A program made the position numbers and the translations under genes. Of a stretch of DNA of 64,000 bases, positions 1 through 8,921 are shown in pieces. Source of the stretch: Spirosoma utsteinense (GTDB lineage Bacteria > Bacteroidota > Bacteroidia > Cytophagales > Spirosomataceae); contig NZ_VFIA01000022.1 of the NCBI RefSeq assembly GCF_014282275.1, positions 1-64,000 on the forward strand, read 5' to 3'. Position 1 is the stretch's first letter; each line of letters starts with the position of its first letter. Under the pieces are notes generated by a model that was not told the DNA's origin, ran no database searches, and was given only the letters and a program-made list of their open reading frames with translations.

Positions 1-42
1 GATGGTACTGCCGTCAAAGGCGGGAGAGTAGGAAGGTGCCAC
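1..42 (+). rRNA. rrf: 5S ribosomal RNA, 3' end only
   Basis: The first 40-odd bases match the conserved 3' part of bacterial 5S rRNA: the GATGGTACTGC segment, the GGGAGAGTAGG loop E/helix IV region and a terminal GGTGCCA. The 5' part lies outside the window. An rRNA operon therefore ends here, and a hairpin terminator follows about 25 bases later. The exact 3' end is uncertain by a few bases. Confidence 0.85.
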
Positions 43-67
43 CTGTTGACACAAGAAGCGAAGAGAG

Positions 68-96
68 AGCCGTTCATCGAGAGATGGACGGCTTTT
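68..96 (+). terminator. Rho-independent terminator of the rRNA operon
   Basis: Arms AGCCGTTCATC (68-78) and GATGGACGGCT (83-93) pair over 11 bases with one G-U, around a GAGA tetraloop, and are followed by TTTT. It lies just downstream of the 5S end, as expected for the end of an rrn operon. Confidence 0.8.
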
Positions 97-230
97 CGCG
101 TTTATAAACTTTTACAAACAAGTAGATCAGTCTAGAAATCGTCCGCATTATTAGCAGAATTCCTAATAATGTGTAATATTATCTCCTTAGTGTTATTGTT
201 TAGTCTTAATACATATCCTTAATTATGTGG

Positions 231-238
231 TAGATTTG
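231..238 (+). promoter_or_regulatory. Candidate -7 box (TAGATTTG) for the GT9 gene
   Basis: TAGATTTG matches the Bacteroidota TAnnTTTG -7 consensus and lies 16 bases before the ATG at 255. No convincing -33 TTG sits at the usual 19-21 base distance, so the leader would be very short. This is only a candidate. Confidence 0.25.
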
Positions 239-254
239 CATAAAGGGATATAGT

Positions 255-1265
255 ATGAACAAGACAACAAAAATACTGGTTCTGCGCTTTTCCTCGATTG
301 GTGATATCGTTCTGACAACACCCGTCCTGCGATGCTTGAAACAACAGCTACCCGGTGTTGATCTCCATTTCTGCACAAAGCGTAGATATGAGCATGTATT
401 ACGTGACAACCCTTATATCGACAAGTTTCATTTTCTTGATTCCAGTGTTTACAACTTGATCGATAAGCTACATGCCGAAGAGTATGACTACGTCATTGAT
501 CTTCATAATAATCTAAGGACAGCGCTCATACGAGCTTATTTAGGCATTCGGTCGTCTTGCGTAGATAAATTGAATTGGCAAAAGTGGTTGTATGTCAAAT
601 TCAAGGTAGATGTCATACCAGACCGGCATATTGTTACCCGGTATTTACAGACTGTTTCTTTTTTAGGCGTAAAAGATGATGGCCTGGGCCTGGATTATTT
701 TATAGCTCCTGATGACATTGTCAGCATGCTTCAGCTTCCTGACACCCACCGGGCAGGGTATATTGCCTATGCTATTGGCGGTCAGTATGCAACGAAGCGA
801 CTACCGACGTTACGAATGATTGAGCTTTGCAGAAAGTTAAACTACCCGGTTGTCTTATTAGGCGGTGAAGAAGATGAAGAGGTTGGGAATAGCGTTATGA
901 CTGCCGTTGGTAAGCATTTGGTATACAATGGTGCCGGTCAATATTCGTTGGGCCAATCAGCATCTTTGTTGCAACAGGCAAAGGTGGTATTTAGTCATGA
1001 TACTGCCTTGATGCATATAGCAGCTGCATTTACCAAGAAGGTATATTCACTCTGGGGTAATACGACGCCCCGACTGGGTATGTACCCCTATAGAACGTCC
1101 TTCGTAGTACTGGAAGCAAAGGGATTGTCCTGTCGACCTTGCTCCAAAATAGGTTCGAATCAATGTCCAGTCGGCAATTTTAAGTGTATGAATGAACTGC
1201 CATTGACATCGATTACAAAAGAGCTGGTTTATGCCCCCCTGCCCACTATGGAGGTTATAGAATAG
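255..1265 (+). CDS. Glycosyltransferase family 9 (heptosyltransferase-like)
   Basis: 336 aa. GT9 enzymes such as WaaC/WaaF add heptose from ADP-heptose to the lipopolysaccharide core at the inner face of the cytoplasmic membrane. The N-terminus has the family opening LRFSSIGDIVLTTPVL (about residues 10-25). The C-terminal half has the donor-site pattern SHDTALMHIAAA and a SLWGNTTP-like segment. Length is normal for the family. It is the first of three co-directional envelope glycosyltransferase genes, with 52 bases before the next. The acceptor and sugar cannot be read from the sequence; a non-heptose GT9 is possible. Confidence 0.85.
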   Translation: MNKTTKILVLRFSSIGDIVLTTPVLRCLKQQLPGVDLHFCTKRRYEHVLRDNPYIDKFHFLDSSVYNLIDKLHAEEYDYVIDLHNNLRTALIRAYLGIRSSCVDKLNWQKWLYVKFKVDVIPDRHIVTRYLQTVSFLGVKDDGLGLDYFIAPDDIVSMLQLPDTHRAGYIAYAIGGQYATKRLPTLRMIELCRKLNYPVVLLGGEEDEEVGNSVMTAVGKHLVYNGAGQYSLGQSASLLQQAKVVFSHDTALMHIAAAFTKKVYSLWGNTTPRLGMYPYRTSFVVLEAKGLSCRPCSKIGSNQCPVGNFKCMNELPLTSITKELVYAPLPTMEVIE

Positions 1266-1317
1266 TAGGTATATCAATCGAGCGAGAGAGTTTTTCTACT
1301 ATATCAGCTACGCTTTC

Positions 1318-2958
1318 GTGAATAACTTAGATAAAACTCATCAGCTACCTTCGTTGGTTACCACTTCAGATACAACGCTCTTTCCGCCGATCTGGTCGTT
1401 GGTACTTGTAGCGGGCTTGTTGACTGTACTAGTGTCACATCTTGGCTATTTGCCGCTTGATACGCGCTCGGATGAGCCTCGCCGGGCGCTGGTTGCCTTA
1501 GAGATGATGCTATCAGGTGATTATATAACGCCTACCCTCAATGGTGAACGCTATTTTAATAAACCTCCGCTTTACAATTGGATAATCGCTGGTTCCTACA
1601 GCCTGTTCGGTACTTACTCCTCTCTGGCATTACGATTTCCAATGATGGTTTCATTGCTGTTGTTTGGTGGAACCATATTCTATTTTGTACGGCGTTATGT
1701 TTCTTCGGCAATAGGATTTGCGGTAGCGTTGATGCTGCTTACCAACGGACGGGTTTTATTGTATGATTCGCTACTGGGACTGATTGAAATTACTTTCTCG
1801 TGGATTGTTTACACAGCCATGATGCTGGTATTTCATTTTGATCGCAAACGACAATACACACTTTTATACGTAACTACGTATGGTCTGACAGCCGTAGGAT
1901 TTATGCTCAAGGGGCTTCCTCCCCTAGCTTTTCAAGGAATCACACTTGTTGGGTGGTTCCTCTATACAGGCCAAATTCGTCGGCTTTTTCATCCCGCTCA
2001 TCTGCTTGGCATTTGCACTTTTTTATTAATTACCGGAAGCTATTACTGGGCTTATTTTACCCAAAATGCCATCCCGGTGAGTGAAGTTGCCGGTGTTCTC
2101 TTCAACGAAAGCGCGAAGAGAACGGGACTTCAATTTGGTCTGGTGAAAACGTTAGTACACCTGATCACATTTCCGTTCGAGGTCTTCTACCATTTCGTTC
2201 CTTACCTATTATTGATTGTGCTCCTGTTACGACGGGGTCTTTGGCATACCTTGAAAGAGAATCCGTTTATTTCCTTTAATGCACTGGCGTTTAGCACCAA
2301 CGTATTGATTTACTGGTCATCTCCTCAGGTATACGGCCGGTATCTGATAGGTTTGGTGCCGATGCTATTTACTGTTCTTGCTTACCTGTATTACGAAAAG
2401 ACGTCTCCCGCCAATCGTTCCCGGTGGTGGGTTGAACGTATCTGGCTGGCCTTGACCCTGACTGTTGCCCTCGGCTGCTGGGTAACTATTTTTTATCCCA
2501 CCACCCGTATCATTCCCGGAGTAATCTGGAAAACGCTACTTATTTCAGGGCTGCTGTTTATCCTTGCCTGGCAACAATATCAATCATCACATAATAGGCT
2601 GGGCCTGATGCTGGCGGTGATGGTGGTTGTCCGTTTGGGATTCAACTGGTTGGTATTGCCAGGGCGCCTGGTGAGCCGGGAGTTGTATAAAAATAGCGCT
2701 GAGCAAGCTGCCCGCCGAACAATAGGCAGACCACTCTATGGCTATCGGAAGACCATTGGCAATGATCAGGCTACCGATGTTAGTTCATTCCATATAACGG
2801 CCTTGCGTGGTGATATCCTTCGCAAAACCAACCGGAAGTTACCCGGCGTTTTTTATATTGCTGATTCAGCTAGTCTGGCTGGCGAACAGTATGAGGTTAT
2901 TCAGGAGGTCCTTCTTTTTGACCGACACCCTGCCTACGTAGTTCAATTTCACCCTTGA
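1318..2958 (+). CDS. ArnT-like / PMT-family membrane glycosyltransferase
   Basis: 546 aa with a GTG start. Family members move a sugar from a polyprenyl-phosphate donor to a periplasmic acceptor such as lipid A, using a large multispanning GT-C fold. After the first membrane segment the protein shows the GT-C acidic motif in SDEPRRALVALEMM and then NGERYFNKPPLYNW, the strongly conserved ArnT/PMT first-loop signature. About 11-12 hydrophobic segments follow, with a soluble C-terminal tail. Its stop overlaps a possible TTG start of the next gene, a GtrB-like enzyme that could make the polyprenyl-linked donor, so the two plausibly act as a pair. The transferred sugar is unknown. Confidence 0.85.
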   Translation: MNNLDKTHQLPSLVTTSDTTLFPPIWSLVLVAGLLTVLVSHLGYLPLDTRSDEPRRALVALEMMLSGDYITPTLNGERYFNKPPLYNWIIAGSYSLFGTYSSLALRFPMMVSLLLFGGTIFYFVRRYVSSAIGFAVALMLLTNGRVLLYDSLLGLIEITFSWIVYTAMMLVFHFDRKRQYTLLYVTTYGLTAVGFMLKGLPPLAFQGITLVGWFLYTGQIRRLFHPAHLLGICTFLLITGSYYWAYFTQNAIPVSEVAGVLFNESAKRTGLQFGLVKTLVHLITFPFEVFYHFVPYLLLIVLLLRRGLWHTLKENPFISFNALAFSTNVLIYWSSPQVYGRYLIGLVPMLFTVLAYLYYEKTSPANRSRWWVERIWLALTLTVALGCWVTIFYPTTRIIPGVIWKTLLISGLLFILAWQQYQSSHNRLGLMLAVMVVVRLGFNWLVLPGRLVSRELYKNSAEQAARRTIGRPLYGYRKTIGNDQATDVSSFHITALRGDILRKTNRKLPGVFYIADSASLAGEQYEVIQEVLLFDRHPAYVVQFHP

Positions 2959-2966
2959 CCGGCTGT

Positions 2967-3980
2967 ATGATGGTAAACACAGCGATAGACACAATACCTG
3001 TTCACGCTCTTCCCGACGTATCCATAATCGTTTGCGTCTACAATGAAGCGGGCAATGGTGCGCCCCTGGTCGCTCAGATACGCCAGGCAATGCAGGAGAT
3101 TCGCTACGAGTTGATTTATGTGAATGACGGCTCAACCGATAATACGCTGGCTGAACTGCGAGGGATCGATGATTCAAATCTGATAGTACTCGATCTGAAG
3201 AAAAACTATGGGCAGAGTCTGGCACTGGCCGCAGGAATTGACCTGGCGCGGGGAGCCTATGTAGTAACCCTCGATGGCGATCAACAAAATGACCCCGCTG
3301 ATATTATGCGGTTGCTGAAGCATTGCGATGCCAATGAACTGGATCTTGTTGCTGGTTTACGATCTGATCGGCAGGACGGTTACCTTTTACGCAAGCTACC
3401 CAGCAACCTGGCTAATGCCCTCATTCGGTGGGCTACGGGAATGCCATTACGGGATTTGGGATGCGGCCTCAAAGTATTCCGTGCCAGTATGGCCAAGAGC
3501 CTCAACCTATATGGCGAACTACACCGGTTTATACTGGTTATGGCTCATATGGAAGGGGCTCGGATGGCTCAGTTGCCGGTCAACCACCGGGCACGTCAGA
3601 TTGGTCATTCCAAATATGGGTTGAGCCGGACGCTTCGGGTTGTCAGTGACCTTTTATTACTGATATTCCTTAAAAAATACCGGACCAAACCGATGCACCT
3701 GTTTGGCACTACCGGTGTTTTGATGATTATAACAAGTCTATTCTTGTTTGGGGGGATGTTACTAGTGAATAGGGCGCAACTCGTTTCTCTGCTGATTGCC
3801 GGTTTAATACTTGCCGTAGGTGGCTTGCAACTACTGGCATTCGGTATAATGACCGAATTACAACTGAGAACTCATTTTGAGTCACAGGGCAAGAAACCGT
3901 ATGAGATTCGTAAAGCTTATAAAAAAGGGTTTAATACCGAGCGGAAAGAAGCGCTTGTCCCGACTGTTCACGCCGAATAG
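2967..3980 (+). CDS. GtrB/DPM1-like polyprenyl-phosphate glycosyltransferase (GT2)
   Basis: About 337 aa from ATG 2967. A TTG at 2955 overlapping the upstream stop is possible but less likely. The N-terminal GT-A domain has the GT2 features VSIIVCVYNEAGN, YVNDGSTDNT and the DGD metal-binding triplet in TLDGDQQNDP. Two membrane helices near the C-terminus (about residues 230-290) place it in the GtrB/ArnC-type group, which charges undecaprenyl phosphate with a sugar. Location directly behind the ArnT-like gene supports donor synthesis for that enzyme. The function is inferred from family and context. Confidence 0.85.
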   Translation: MMVNTAIDTIPVHALPDVSIIVCVYNEAGNGAPLVAQIRQAMQEIRYELIYVNDGSTDNTLAELRGIDDSNLIVLDLKKNYGQSLALAAGIDLARGAYVVTLDGDQQNDPADIMRLLKHCDANELDLVAGLRSDRQDGYLLRKLPSNLANALIRWATGMPLRDLGCGLKVFRASMAKSLNLYGELHRFILVMAHMEGARMAQLPVNHRARQIGHSKYGLSRTLRVVSDLLLLIFLKKYRTKPMHLFGTTGVLMIITSLFLFGGMLLVNRAQLVSLLIAGLILAVGGLQLLAFGIMTELQLRTHFESQGKKPYEIRKAYKKGFNTERKEALVPTVHAE

Positions 3981-4022
3981 AACTGTTGAATACCGGCCTA
4001 GCGCACGAGAACAGAAGGGAGC

Positions 4023-4667
4023 TTATCGGATCGATATTTCCATTAATTGACGCCCAAGGTCCTGGATCGATTTCTCCAAACGACTGGCTACTTCAGGACA
4101 GGGGTAAGTAGTTCCTGTCATAAATTGGCCGACAAGCTCCATGTCGACTCCTATTTCTTCTGCAATATGAGCGGCCTTTAACTGCTTAATCAGGTTCCAG
4201 ACAGCTGTCGTATCATACAAAGGAAGGAATGGTAGGGAGGAAACTTCTGCGCTGTAAGGGAAGGCTTCGTCAATTAAAAAGTCTATCAGTAGCGATCTAA
4301 GAACGTTAGAGATGCAGTCTTCTGTGCAACCTTGTGTAACAAGCAGGAGCCCTGGAAGTTCGATTCGACCCCATAAGCGATCGCTTTGCTTCTCCAGAAT
4401 AACGGCAATGTTTTTTGTATTCTTGACAAATGATGCCCAGGTATGTGTTTCTTTTCGGGCGTATGCTAACTGTAGTATGGCATTCAGCGTACCTGGAGGA
4501 ATCAGTTCAGAAGCACAGGCAGGAACAATAAATGAAGCAGAACGGGGTTTATCTATAGCTTTAAGCAAGTAGTGTTTATTATCTCTTGCACTACTCTGCC
4601 ACCCTTTATCGTGTAATAATTCAGTCAGCACTACTATATCCATGAATGATCGTTTGACTTTGTTCAA
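4023..4667 (-). CDS. Hypothetical protein with a possible C-terminal HTH-like region
   Basis: 214 aa, convergent with the GT2 gene 43 bases away. I do not recognise the family. No signal peptide or membrane segment is visible, so a cytosolic location is likely. The middle (residues 60-150) alternates hydrophobic strands and helices. Residues about 160-205 (LKAAHIAEEIGVDMELVGQ followed by a helix with SRLEKSIQDLG) resemble the spacing of an XRE-type helix-turn-helix, which is a weak resemblance. A run of about 570 AT-rich bases lies upstream, so it is probably monocistronic. It could be a regulator, but nothing in the sequence proves that. Confidence 0.6.
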   Translation of the reverse strand: MNKVKRSFMDIVVLTELLHDKGWQSSARDNKHYLLKAIDKPRSASFIVPACASELIPPGTLNAILQLAYARKETHTWASFVKNTKNIAVILEKQSDRLWGRIELPGLLLVTQGCTEDCISNVLRSLLIDFLIDEAFPYSAEVSSLPFLPLYDTTAVWNLIKQLKAAHIAEEIGVDMELVGQFMTGTTYPCPEVASRLEKSIQDLGRQLMEISIR

Positions 4668-5235
4668 AAGCGAAAAATCATGTAAATATAGCCCCTAATA
4701 GGAAACATAGAGGTGTTGTTATTTCATTTTTAGTAAATATTCAACGTTTTTTGTATATATAGGATAGTTAATGGAATAAGTAGTTATTTTTGACTTTTTC
4801 ATAGTAAAATATAAAAATAGGTCCATATTAGATAGCAGTTAAGTTCCGCTTGATCCGTTAGAAAATATTCCCATCTGATAAGGTCAGTATACGTATAATT
4901 ACTTGTCTTATTTTATTGGTATTTACGGTGCGGTGAGGCCCTTTTTCGTATTTAATGAGCGTTGCATTCATATCACATGAAGAAAATTGATAGATAACAA
5001 TTGAATTAATTCGAAGCTAGATTGATCCACAAGGTCATGTATAAATATATAGTAGCTTAATTGCCTGAGCTTTTTTTGAGTAATTACTCAGAATTAGATT
5101 GTATTATTTCTTATAAGTAGTTTGTCATGAATCGGACCGGGTGGCCGGAGCCATGACAAACAAAATGCCGTTCAATTCTGTGCATATTTCAGTTAGTATG
5201 AGCAGGAAACATTAAATTCATGTATACTATTTTAT
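4668..5235. other. AT-rich intergenic region without a gene
   Basis: About 570 bases between two minus-strand genes. No reading frame of convincing composition is present. The only structured part is the hairpin at 5120-5161. The right-hand part probably contains the 3' end of the epimerase transcript and the left-hand part the promoter of the 4023-4667 gene, but no clear -7/-33 pair was found. Confidence 0.6.
5120..5161 (-). terminator. Hairpin behind the epimerase gene, probable terminator
   Basis: Perfect 10-base arms GTTTGTCATG (5120-5129) and CATGACAAAC (5152-5161) enclose a GC-rich core that can pair further (CGG with CCG). It lies 75 bases beyond the epimerase stop. It has no long U-tract, so a terminator or processing role is an inference. 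Confidence 0.5.
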
Positions 5236-6204
5236 TCATATATGAGTTTCGTTTTTTGCTAGATCCTGCTTGTACCAGCGTACAAAGCGGTTTATGCCTT
5301 CATCTATCGAAACCGTTGGCCGATACCCAATGCGCTCAGCTGCAAGGGACAGATCTGCACACGTGAGCACTACATCACCAGGCTGAGCAGGTTGCCAGTC
5401 AATTGTCGCTTTATGGCCTACGGCTCTTTCAATCAATTGCACCAGTTCGTGCAGCGTAACCGAGGTTGGCCCACCAACGTTAAGCAGATTGTAGCCGCTC
5501 AGACAATATATAGCGCGCAAAATACCCATAACCGTATCATGAATATAGGTATAGTTGCGGGCTGTTGTTCCATCGCCGAAGAGTGTAATAGGCTGTTCGT
5601 TGATGAGTTGTTCCGTAAATCGGCTAATAGCCATTTCGGGACGCTGGCGAGGGCCATAGACTGTAAAAAAACGGAGGCAGGCAATATCGAAACCGTATAA
5701 GTGGTGGTAGGTATAAGCCAGTAACTCCCCCGATCGTTTAGACATCGCATAGGGAGACAAAGGTTGATTGGCACTGTCGTCTTCCCGGAATGGAACATTA
5801 TTCGAATTGCCATATACGGAGGAGGACGAGGCCATTACCAGACGCCCTACGTTGGTGACACGCATAGCCTCTAATAGTGATAACGTCCCATTTACGTTTA
5901 CATCCAGGCAGCGTGCCGGCTCGGTGACGGATGTTCGCACACCTGTACGGGCAGCCAAATGGACAACTGTATCGCAGGCGTGGCGCTTGAGCAGATCACT
6001 AACCAGTGCCTGGTCTCGGATATCACCCTTGATGAGCTCAAAGCGAGGATGTTCGGCAAAGGCATGTATATTATCGTACTTTCGGTAGGGATCGTATTGA
6101 TCGTCGAAGTTGTCCAGGCCTATAACCTGATGCCCAACTGCCAGTAACTGCTCCGTTAGATGTGACCCGATGAAACCAGCTGCGCCCGTTAATAAAATCG
6201 TCAT
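5236..6204 (-). CDS. NAD-dependent sugar-nucleotide epimerase (SDR family)
   Basis: 322 aa. Members interconvert UDP-sugars, typically UDP-glucose/galactose or UDP-glucuronate/galacturonate, in the cytosol. The N-terminus carries the Rossmann motif TGAAGFIGSH (residues 6-15). The catalytic serine lies in MASSSSVYGN and the catalytic Tyr-Lys pair in SPYAMSKRSGE. RFFTVYGPRQRPEMA is typical of UDP-glucuronate 4-epimerase-like members. It is divergent from the PHP phosphatase gene and close to the polysaccharide locus, so a role in supplying a building block is likely. The exact substrate cannot be fixed from sequence alone. Confidence 0.88.
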   Translation of the reverse strand: MTILLTGAAGFIGSHLTEQLLAVGHQVIGLDNFDDQYDPYRKYDNIHAFAEHPRFELIKGDIRDQALVSDLLKRHACDTVVHLAARTGVRTSVTEPARCLDVNVNGTLSLLEAMRVTNVGRLVMASSSSVYGNSNNVPFREDDSANQPLSPYAMSKRSGELLAYTYHHLYGFDIACLRFFTVYGPRQRPEMAISRFTEQLINEQPITLFGDGTTARNYTYIHDTVMGILRAIYCLSGYNLLNVGGPTSVTLHELVQLIERAVGHKATIDWQPAQPGDVVLTCADLSLAAERIGYRPTVSIDEGINRFVRWYKQDLAKNETHI

Positions 6205-6320
6205 GGGACAACAAAATGATTATTATGTGTAATAATAGTAACAAATAGTAAATGTCGTTCATAATTTGTCTACTTGTTCGCTCGGATTATATTTATAGCG
6301 CTTTTTCTAAAAAAGTATAG

Positions 6321-6328
6321 TAGCTTTG
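6321..6328 (+). promoter_or_regulatory. Candidate -7 box (TAGCTTTG) for the PHP phosphatase gene
   Basis: TAGCTTTG fits TAnnTTTG and lies 46 bases before ATG 6375, a reasonable leader length. The -33 position holds a T-run (CTTTTTC) and no TTG, so support is partial. It sits in the divergent gap shared with the epimerase gene. Confidence 0.35.
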
Positions 6329-6374
6329 AGCATAAAGGTGTACCAATTAAGATTGGTAATCACTTACAGTGACT

Positions 6375-7142
6375 ATGAGTTTTTGGCAAACAATTCGACA
6401 AGCAATTACTTCTCATTCTTTACCATCTACGCTGAATGAGGCTGAGCCCTGCTTTTGGCGGGTCGACATGCATTCACATCTTATCCCTGATGTAGATGAT
6501 GGTGTGAACACAACTGATCAGGCTCTGGTGTGCCTGAAGCAATTAGCCGATTGGGGTATAAAAAAGGTAATTACTACGCCCCATATCAGCCGGGATTGGT
6601 ACCCCAATGAATCAGCCCAGCTGCGGGCCGAACAGATTACGCTACAGGCTCTTGCTACGGATAACGGTCTCCAATTGACCGTTGAGATAGCCGCCGAATA
6701 CCTGCTCGATGAGTTTTTTCCCGCTTTATTAGAGGCAGACGACCTGCTAACGTTCGGTTCGGCCAAATACCTGCTCTTCGAGCTGGGATGGGCCGCAGCC
6801 CCGCACCAGGTAGACGATATTATCTTTAGACTACAGACCCGGGGGTATACACCGGTGTTGGCTCACCCCGAACGATACAGCTATTACTACGACGACCCAT
6901 CCCCGCTGGAACACCTGCACGAAATGGGTTGTTTGTTTCAGCTAAACTGGGCATCGTTAACAGGTCGCTATGGCGACCGGGCTCAGGCGCAGGCTCGTCT
7001 GATGTTAAAAAAAGGCTGGGTTGACTTCGTCGGGAGCGACCTCCATCGGCCGAATGATCTGACAGCGCTGAGTGCTCTCTTTTCATCTACTGATTATGAC
7101 TTGCTAAGAAAGCAGCCGCTTTTGAATGAGTCGCTGTTGTAA
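6375..7142 (+). CDS. CpsB/YwqE-type PHP-domain tyrosine phosphatase
   Basis: 255 aa from ATG 6375. A GTG two codons upstream is less likely. This manganese-dependent PHP family removes phosphate from the tyrosine-rich tails of BY-kinases and so cycles polysaccharide chain-length control. The metal-binding opening DMHSHLIPDVDDGV, TTPHIS, the LAHPERY segment and GSDLHRP near the C-terminus are all present in the usual order. Length is standard. Its likely substrate is the Wzc-type kinase encoded at 24813-27161, whose C-terminal tail is tyrosine-rich. This pairing is inferred from known CpsB/CpsD partners. Confidence 0.88.
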   Translation: MSFWQTIRQAITSHSLPSTLNEAEPCFWRVDMHSHLIPDVDDGVNTTDQALVCLKQLADWGIKKVITTPHISRDWYPNESAQLRAEQITLQALATDNGLQLTVEIAAEYLLDEFFPALLEADDLLTFGSAKYLLFELGWAAAPHQVDDIIFRLQTRGYTPVLAHPERYSYYYDDPSPLEHLHEMGCLFQLNWASLTGRYGDRAQAQARLMLKKGWVDFVGSDLHRPNDLTALSALFSSTDYDLLRKQPLLNESLL

Positions 7143-7359
7143 GGCAACCAGATGTAGGTATGTACCGTTTCTGAGCTGCACGAACTGCCTAGACTGTTTT
7201 CTATTTGTTACCTTACAGTCGAATAGATTGTGATTATCCAAGTATGTTTAGGTATGATAGTTTAATTTTATACGAATAACAGGTTGTTTCGTTACCAATA
7301 ATTACATTTGGATAACAATATTTTGGTCGGTGCTGTAAAGTGACCCTTTGTGTATCCTT

Positions 7360-8859
7360 ATGTTTATACGATTAATTGCACTCGCCGTAGGCACTATGCT
7401 ACTGAGCGAAGTTGGCGCTCAGACCAATCCGGATTCATCAGGAACAGCAAACCGTCATAGTGCCGTATACGATTTTAGACTAACCGGAATAGCTTCGTCG
7501 GGTAATCGGACGCCGTTCTGGCTGTATGCTAATCAGTATGGTACTGTGCCCCGTACCGGTTCTACAGGTTTATTACAGGCAGGAACAACCGGACAGTTTA
7601 CAACAGCTCTTCATCCTGACCGTGGGATAAGTTATGGTGTAGATGTCGTCGGTGTTATCGGAAAGCGGCCAACAGTCATAGTACCTCAGGCGTATGTATC
7701 GATCAACAGAGGCTGGTTTAACCTGTGGGCGGGTCGCAAAAAAGAGGTTATTGGCCTCGGAGATTCTACCCTATCGTCTGGTTTCTACGCCTGGTCGGGT
7801 AATGCACTGCCGATCACAAAAGTGCAGATCGGCACCAACGGGTTTAGACCCATTGGTTTTACCCGAGGTGTTATTTCAATCAATGCTTTTTTCGCCCACG
7901 GCTGGTTTCCAAATACTGATTCTATTCAGGGATCTTATCTCCACCAGAAAGCGGTATATGGCCGAATTGGCAAACCCAACTGGAAGGTAAAATTTTACGC
8001 AGGCCTTCTGCATAACGCTCAATGGGGTGGACAGTCCAGGTTTTTAGGTAGGGGAACTTCCGTCAATGGCAAACTGCCCTCCACATTCAAAGACTATTTG
8101 TCGGTCATTGTGGCTAGACAACCCAAGGAGGATGCTACTTACTCGGAGTTCGACAGAATCAATCAGATTGGGAATCATCTGGGCTCGGTGGATGTGGGCG
8201 CTGAAATGGAATTGGCACATTGGAACGTGTTGACCTATTACCAGCATCCTTTTGAGGACAAGTCGGGGCTCAAGTTCGTGAACTTCCCGGATGGGCTTTA
8301 TGGCCTCCGCTTCAAGCGTAAGTCTGTAGACGCTGCTGCCGCGTTTCATGTCAACCAATTCGTTGTCGAGTGTTTGACAACCATGAATCAATCGGGTCTG
8401 GTCCTGGGGCCCAAGCTACAGGGCATTGATGACTATTTCAATAATTTTCAATACATCAATGGGTGGACTACCCAGCGACAAATTATTGGAACTCCTTTTA
8501 TAAGTCCACGAGGTGATGTAAGTCAGGCGTGGAGGGATTTGCCAACAGGGCCATATAAGCCTAGTCTAGCAATTATTAATAATCGAGTCCAGGTAATACA
8601 CATTGGTGGTACAGGTGTATTTCGCTCTGGAGTACAAGTGCAGACCCGTCTTTCATACAGTTCCAACCACGGACTGATTCGTAACCCTTTTGGTCAAACT
8701 GTTGGCCAGTTCAGTGGATCGATTTGGGTAACCTGGCCAATGCGCTGGTTAGGTGGGACAGAATTGCAAACGGCCTTGGCACTGGATCAGGGTAAGCTAT
8801 ATACAAATACAGTGGGTGGCTGGCTTAGCCTTCGAAAAGCCATTAAAACAGCCCGGTAA
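7360..8859 (+). CDS. Capsule assembly protein, Wzi family
   Basis: About 499 aa from ATG 7360. A TTG at 7348 is in frame but would disturb the signal peptide. Residues 1-20 form a signal peptide ending near GAQ. The rest is rich in alternating aromatic and polar residues, glycine turns and repeated short strands, consistent with an outer-membrane beta-barrel. SGFYAWSGNALPITKVQIG and the WAGRKKEVIGLGDSTL-like segment are typical of the Bacteroidota Wzi family. Wzi of Enterobacteriaceae binds capsule at the cell surface. Here it probably anchors or helps export the polysaccharide made by the 14-28 kb genes. Confidence 0.8.
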   Translation: MFIRLIALAVGTMLLSEVGAQTNPDSSGTANRHSAVYDFRLTGIASSGNRTPFWLYANQYGTVPRTGSTGLLQAGTTGQFTTALHPDRGISYGVDVVGVIGKRPTVIVPQAYVSINRGWFNLWAGRKKEVIGLGDSTLSSGFYAWSGNALPITKVQIGTNGFRPIGFTRGVISINAFFAHGWFPNTDSIQGSYLHQKAVYGRIGKPNWKVKFYAGLLHNAQWGGQSRFLGRGTSVNGKLPSTFKDYLSVIVARQPKEDATYSEFDRINQIGNHLGSVDVGAEMELAHWNVLTYYQHPFEDKSGLKFVNFPDGLYGLRFKRKSVDAAAAFHVNQFVVECLTTMNQSGLVLGPKLQGIDDYFNNFQYINGWTTQRQIIGTPFISPRGDVSQAWRDLPTGPYKPSLAIINNRVQVIHIGGTGVFRSGVQVQTRLSYSSNHGLIRNPFGQTVGQFSGSIWVTWPMRWLGGTELQTALALDQGKLYTNTVGGWLSLRKAIKTAR

Positions 8860-8921
8860 ACTATACACGCTGGAAGTACTAGTGGTTGACGTAAGGTGTT
8901 TCAACTAAGCATGGCACACAT

